NCBI GenBank assembly: GCA_003439945.1
Contig: QVRM01007057.1
Span: 62,001 to 126,000, forward strand
From: Dermanyssus gallinae
Taxonomy: Eukaryota; Arthropoda; Arachnida; Mesostigmata; Dermanyssidae
Reading direction: 5' to 3'
DNA length: 64,000 bases
Shown here piece after piece: positions 58,250 to 64,000 of this stretch; the stretch's first letter is position 1, and the number at the start of each line of letters is the position of its first letter. The notes beneath the pieces are model-generated. The model ran no database searches, was not told where the DNA came from, and worked only from the letters and a program-made list of their open reading frames with translations. A program made the position numbers and the translations under genes.

Positions 58250-60164
58250 GAACACGATCATAATCATAATGACAATAAATAAAATTATAAGAAGACATGC
58301 AATATAAACACTCCATACTAGCCTTTGATGGCTTTGACGAGCTGTGAACCTCTGTACAAATGTAAAACACTCATGAGAATAATAAAATCTATCTATCTAG
58401 AGGTCGTCGGAATAAGGGAGCACTATATTCCCATTCTGGCAGTAATAGCTCTACTAACCAAGTTATTAGTTCGTATTAACGTACAAGAAACAGTGCCTGG
58501 AAACATCAAATAAAAACCATGATAGATTGGGATAAGCGAGGTCAGTTGGTAACGGCATTTTTAGCCAGTAGAATTGCCTGTTATAGCTATGGTAAACGCC
58601 TCTCTTGTACAGGATTTTGGTTTTAAGCATAAATTAGTTCCTGCCCGTACAGTATAGTAGCAGGTGCTCGAGTGACTCCCATGCTGTTCTGCAATCGCCT
58701 ATCGACGGCATTGCTCAAAGATGTTCTGAAATTGACGTGCTCCTTTCACCCTCTACCTTGATTTTAGCCTCCACGTTAACAAGGTTGTGGATGCATTACT
58801 AGCCTTGTTAATACTTGCTGCTGCTTCATTCTGTTAACTTCCCATATGTATATTCGCCTTTATAAATATCTTGTTTCTCCCTAACATATATGTTCTGCGT
58901 AAACTTACAACATGTGAATTACCAGAACACTTTTTGTGTATATTTCAGTAACCTAATGAGCCAGCGGCTCATAAGAACCATGACATCCAGTCCTTACTGA
59001 ACTGTGTTTTTTGCAGTCTGAATGAACCATACGTAAATATGAGTATCTCGTTCTTCCGATATTTTAGTTTCCAAAATGACATCGCACGGAAAGTGTGTAC
59101 TAACTTGCGCCGCACGCGATCCCACATTTTCCCCCGACGTTAACCGGGACGAGTATAGTGACTAGTATAGGGACTCACACATCGATAAAAAAGTTGAAGT
59201 GATTAATAAATGACTAGTCGGCTTCTCGTAAGAAAGGTACGGTCCAAGTTGGTGTAACAGTGCATATATATATAGGAGATGTATATATCTGGTGATTAAT
59301 TCATTTGCAGAAGATGCAGTACAGCCAGGATGGCCTGCAATATCCCGTATCATTACCAAACATATCCCCACGAAATGTAAACAAACTGACAAATAGTTGT
59401 TGCATTCGTTACGCGTTTTTAATTGTTTATCCCGCACCGGCCTTAGTAACATAGGTAATTCGAAAGTACTGATTCAATGACACAGGTTCACTTTTAATTT
59501 GAGATCACGTCGTTTAACAGACACTGGCAGAAAACTATAACGTTTATTTGAGATCTCGTGAAAAGCAGGATGTTTAAGGTAGAAAATACAAATAGACAGT
59601 GTATGCGATACGCTTTTCTCCTAAGTATACGTGTAATATACTCGGGAGGACAATAACTTTATTACACTTTGCTTGTCGAAGCCATTGGTGACGACTCCAT
59701 GAGGTCTCTGCTGCGGCTGTCGTTTCAGTTGATACCATTCTCGGCGACAAATTTACATTTGTTTTAAATCTGCCATATAGTTTCAATTACATGTTCCACG
59801 TGGAAGTTTTTCTTGTGAAGTGTAGTTACTGTTGTTGTAGCTACGCGTATGATTACAATAATTTGTAATGTGTTACACGTTTATGAAATCGACCAGTGCC
59901 TCTCATGTGTTAATCGCGGCAACTCCCTAAGCCGGGGATGATGTGTGCGTCCATCAGTGTACTTCATACGGTTCGCATTCGTTTGTCCACTCGGTTTCTC
60001 GTAAGGCATCGACTGCAGAGAAGGTGCTGTGCTATGGTCACTACTGTCACCACGGCAAATATTTCCTCTTGACTCATGCTACAGCTACGGTTTCCACAAA
60101 TTCGGCGTTCCCCTGCCCAGTCGAAATATTTTTGGACTTTTTGGACTATCAACTACCATATGAG

Positions 60165-60219
<55 letters not shown>

Positions 60220-61500
60220 GGAAAGCGAGCCGTAACGGTTAATGACTCTGGCGACACTGTATGAAGTTGTATCGGTAACGTACGAAGACTATGTAGTCAG
60301 TCTGTTGTATCTACATGGGAAGAAGAATGGTCACGCAGGGTAGTCAATCAGCTTCAGTTCCAGTACGCTCAGACGCCGATATCGGATTAAGGGGTCAACG
60401 CAGCACCGCTGAAGTCAGTAGCGGGCTTGATCAGGAGAGAATTCAGGAGATCAGAAATTGTAATTCTTTTGCAGTGTAGGAGCAGTAGCTGTAGCAGGAC
60501 ACAACAACAGTTTGTTATTATTACTCAGCGTTCTCTGTATGTTCATTTCTCTTCAGACGCCTTCGGCTTGACTGCCTTATATCTCTCTCTCACATTCTCT
60601 ACCTGTTTTGCTCTCTCTCTCACCCCTCTCTTGCTCACTCCGCTCACTGTCAACCGCATATATATAGAGCACTGCCGTACTGTGGTCTGGCGAAGCTACG
60701 AAAAAATCCGCCGCAAACATTCAGCAGCATTCGTCTGTGATTTGATCGAACAACGCTTGTTTAGCACTGCGGCGATACATCCGACGTCAATTTGAAGAAT
60801 CAAGCGTTGGCGCTGCGTACCAAATATATGGGCATCAATATTTACTGTGACAGCAGTTGTTGGTGTACAATCATATACTGTTACTGCTATCCTGTAATTT
60901 ATTGAGAATCTACTTTATTCAATTAGCGATACATCTCTATGGAATTATAAATAAAAGTAGTTTTGGTAGTGGTATTACTAGTAGGAGTAGCGGCACATAG
61001 TGTGTGTACCCGACGCTACTACGTCGCGTTTCCGTAACTGTGGGCTATTGTGTTTGTTCTCGCTGGCGGACAGCGATACGAGTGAGACTTTGGAGCGATC
61101 CAACTGCTACCAGCAAGCCAATAGCAGCCTCATAGGCTGTTCGTTCGAACGCACCAGATTCTTACTACATGTACGGTACCGACAATAATGACACTTGATT
61201 GACTAAGGTCAATACCACCAACACTCATAATTACTTGTACGTCATCGCCCAATATTAGCATACACTTGTTCTCATTAAGCATATGCATCAATTATGCACG
61301 TTACGTACAACCGCTATATATGTCTACATATAGAGAGAGGGAGAGAGAAATATAGATATATACACAGCGATAGTCCTTATCATCAACACCGTTATCTGTA
61401 CGTACCTAGGATATACTATCTTGTCTCAGTTCACAAGGGTTAATACAGATCAATACTCTCTTATATGTGTACAACTATGTGAAACAACTGATCATTGTGG
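58250..61500. other. Unassigned interval with (TA)n at 60168-60215
   Basis: No exon or element is recognised. CT-rich runs lie near 60580-60640 and a GA-rich run at 61333-61348. It may include the 3' UTR of the KDM5 gene: minus-strand AATAAA words occur near 60896 and 60921. Confidence 0.4.
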
Positions 61501-61603
61501 TCATCGTTGTGACTGTTGCTGTTTTTGAGGTTGTTGAGGTTGCTGTTCTATGATAACCCTCGGATCAACGAGTTTTCGTTTACATTCCCTGGCTGATTTT
61601 TCT

Positions 61604-63117
61604 CTACCGGGCACCAATGCCTCCGGGGGCGGGTGCACGCATTGATGTACTTCTCTCAGACGTCTGATGGATTGCCCGAGGACCAGAATTAGACGAAGTT
61701 TGCGAGGTGCTGCCGCTGCTGCAGGCGGTGCAGACGAAGTCATCATCCATCTGGTGGTCATCCGGAAGGCCAACGCAGCGCATGTGGAACCATTTGTCGC
61801 AGCCCCCATCGCACTGCACCCAGTTGACCGCATCACCCCCCGGCCGCTCGCACTGGTCCGCCGAGCACCTATCACGCATGCGATCAAATTCGACAAAAGA
61901 GACAAATATTTATTCAATATTATATGTGAAAGAGAGCTGCATTGTAACCGCCACCGTTCAAATACTTTAGTAACTATATTAACGCTTACATTAAGGTATG
62001 GTTTATGCAAGTTAAAAATTCGTCCCATATATTATAAGCATTGCAAAATATCACCGAGCGAGATAAAACTTATCCTACTTGTCATCGTCGTCGTCATCGT
62101 CCTCATCGCATTCCTCCACAGAACCTTCAACCTCTTGAACGCTTAAACTAAGAGCCCCGGCCGGTGCAAGAGCTTTTCGCCGTCGACCATCTTCGGAAGC
62201 CGACCCAGGCTTTCGGCCACGCTTTCGAGGACTCTTGTCCGGGTCATCAGGGCCTCCAACAGAGAGAGGGGGCAGATTCGATTTCGTTGCCTGAGTTGAA
62301 AACATGGACACGAACCCGAGCAGTTGAATCACTAGATCACATAATTATACCAATTGATGTTGAAAGCATTGAACTACTAATTATCAATGCAAGATATTAC
62401 ACTACAGTAGTTGACAGAACATTCACTATATACTATATATATATATATATACTAATTAGGAAAATCGTTAGTTATATGCGCAACAACAACTATGCTTATA
62501 CATGCTGTGGCAGTGCACACTGACCGCAGTAAACCAACGCCCAAACTAAATCTAGCACGTTTATGTAAATATAAACTGTGAAGATCTAAAATCAAGAATA
62601 TTCCTGATAGGGCAGGGAAGAAAAATGTCCCCCTTACAGGGAAGAACAGAGGAGTGTAGAGCCAAGATTCTATTCGTATCGAAGGCTTACCGATATGATT
62701 CTCCAGAGAGACATGGTTTCTTCCAACGACACCTCGAGTAAGTCGCCTTCCATCATGAGGTCTTCGAGTTTAGCAAGAATGTCGCCGGGCAGGTGTACTA
62801 GTGGTCTTGAATAGTACCAACCTTCCTGGTTACCAGAGGCGTTACGGCGTGCCGCGAATCCATACGTCGACTCAAGGTGCTCAAGCTCACCGCGTTGTAG
62901 TGTTAGGCTAATTTGATGCAACTTCTGGCTGGCCCCGCTCACCTCCCTACCCTGCAAGGCTTGACGAGCCTTGTTCTGCCAAAGCATAGCTCGCTCCGTC
63001 AGCCACTGCAGCGCCTCGCCCTCCACGACGCGTACCGGTAGACTTTCAAGCTGAACCTGTTCATATTATATCGCAAACATAAACACACATATGTATATAT
63101 AACCTACCCCGTTTGGC

Positions 63118-63155
<38 letters not shown>

Positions 63156-63941
63156 CCAATACTATACGTTACAGTTAGCCTGTTAATAACTTTATACATA
63201 CGAGGAGATGCAGAATGGTCTCAAGACGGGGCCTGCGACCTCGCTGGCACCAGATGCAGACAAACTTGGCTGGTGTCAATTGCGTATGACTCGCTGCGTT
63301 GTTGGAGCTCGCCGTTGATGTTTTGGTATTATCGACGCTCGACGATGAGTTGCTGTCTCCGCTAGCAGTCGATGGGTGACCAGCGCTACTGGCCGGTGAA
63401 CGATCCCCTGTCTGAGGTAGACCCGGTTGAGACATACATGATGGAGGGACACACGTGGCTGAAATGCAACAATTGTCTTCAGATAAAGATGTGCAGCTCA
63501 CAAATACGTTTTCATTAAAACTGTACGAAACTGTGCGAAGTGTTAGTTACTTTGCTTTACGTTCGTGCCGAGTCACATCCAAGTAGCTCTGTGCTGATAC
63601 ATAACACGACCCTCATAAAATCCCCAATATTGCGCTGATCTGAGCCGAATTTTATGGCCGTACTGGGTGCCCTACTTACCATGGAAGAAATCGTAGCATA
63701 GCACACACTGCAGCATGTTTCGTGTAAAGGGTCGATGGCAGACGCAATGTTTCTCCTCGAGGACGGACAGCTGATCGCTACCCCCAGCATTGCTGTGGTT
63801 CATACTGTTGTTACTGTTGTTCGCGGCACCACCACTCGTGGTGTTCAAGTGCCGACGTTGTTGCCGACGCAGCTGGTTGTGGCGGCGAAGTCGCCGATAG
63901 TAGTCTAGCTCTTTGGCTGCTGCAGCTTCAAATGCCTCAGC
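61604..63941 (-). CDS. KDM5: KDM5-type lysine demethylase, C-terminal exons
   Basis: Minus-strand exons: 63941-63680, 63458-63202, 63056-62691, 62290-62079, 61868-61604 (TAG). Phases join without a break (1362 nt, 453 residues). Exon 1 has an Arg/Gln/Asn-rich linker then PHD2 ([17 protein letters not shown]). Exon 2 completes it (FHATC ... CIWC) and reads [12 protein letters not shown]. Exon 3 is the PLU-1-like region: [11 protein letters not shown] and [17 protein letters not shown]. Exon 4 is basic (KRGRKPG) and then acidic (EDDDDDDD). Exon 5 is PHD3: [23 protein letters not shown] and CTAC, which in KDM5 proteins reads methylated H3K4. KDM5 enzymes demethylate H3K4me2/3 in the nucleus; the JmjN/ARID/JmjC part lies beyond the window. 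Acceptor TAAG at 63942 leads further upstream. Confidence 0.92.
63119..63154. repeat. (TA)n in a KDM5 intron
   Basis: A TA run of about 36 bp lies in the 145-bp intron between the PHD2-completing exon and the PLU-1-like exon. Confidence 0.95.
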
Positions 63942-64000
63942 CTTACGTCAACACAAGAACAAAGAAGGAACACATTTGTGTGAAATGCTATTACTTTACT

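Noticed and set aside
62076..62079. KDM5 ending at the TAG just after the acidic run
   Set aside because: Using the GTAGG donor there joins, in the correct phase, to the PHD3 exon, which belongs to this family.

Overview
This is eukaryotic, almost certainly invertebrate metazoan DNA. Coding sequence is split by GT-AG introns, (TA)n microsatellites recur every few kilobases, and much of the window is non-LTR retrotransposons (LINEs). The mix of a mariner, CR1/jockey-, R1- and RLE-type LINEs, Ty3/gypsy LTRs and a foldback element would fit an arthropod such as a chelicerate, but nothing fixes the species.

Five host gene models can be supported. (1) Two paralogues of an intronless, acidic, secreted protein lie at 1343-1951 and about 12200-13078. 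Copy 1 keeps the TATA promoter and signal peptide but has a frameshift and a 3' deletion. Copy 2 keeps the long reading frame but has lost promoter, start codon and signal peptide. (2) An RNA-binding (RRM) protein gene on the + strand has five phase-consistent exons at 30992-33734, with a 1-kb foldback transposon in its last intron. (3) An unrecognised six-exon gene on the - strand runs from 49221 down to 39920 and encodes 369 residues; all five splice junctions keep frame. (4) The 3' part of a KDM5-type histone H3K4 demethylase gene lies on the - strand at 63941-61604: PHD2, PLU-1-like segment, acidic tail and PHD3. (5) A weak candidate first exon lies at 4215-4295.

Layout. 0-6.2 kb: dispersed repeats, acidic-protein copy 1, decayed mariner. 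6.2-11.7 kb: a - strand LINE with an esterase-type ORF1, carrying a second LINE 3' end inserted at 7.7-8.2 kb. 12.2-18.2 kb: acidic-protein copy 2, whose 3' flank holds a LINE with a restriction-enzyme-like endonuclease. 18.2-20.5 kb: unassigned. 20.5-24.9 kb: a LINE with PHD and SGNH domains in ORF1. 24.9-31 kb: mostly unassigned, with a 23-bp hairpin at 29.3 kb. 31-33.8 kb: RRM gene. 36.5-39 kb: two LINE fragments. 39.9-49.2 kb: the six-exon gene, whose large intron holds a 450-bp tandem duplication, a decayed LINE and an R1-like LINE tail. 53.5-54.3 kb: solo LTR. 55.4-58.2 kb: a LINE remnant split by a deleted gypsy element, whose 5' LTR itself contains a 213-bp mini-LTR. 61.6-64 kb: KDM5.

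The window reads as a record of nested insertion into gene-poor DNA around a few introns. Several insertions can be dated relative to each other because paralogous copies or paired LTRs preserve the empty site. Many open frames in this sequence are antisense shadows, (TA)n translations or frames with non-ATG starts and are not annotated.
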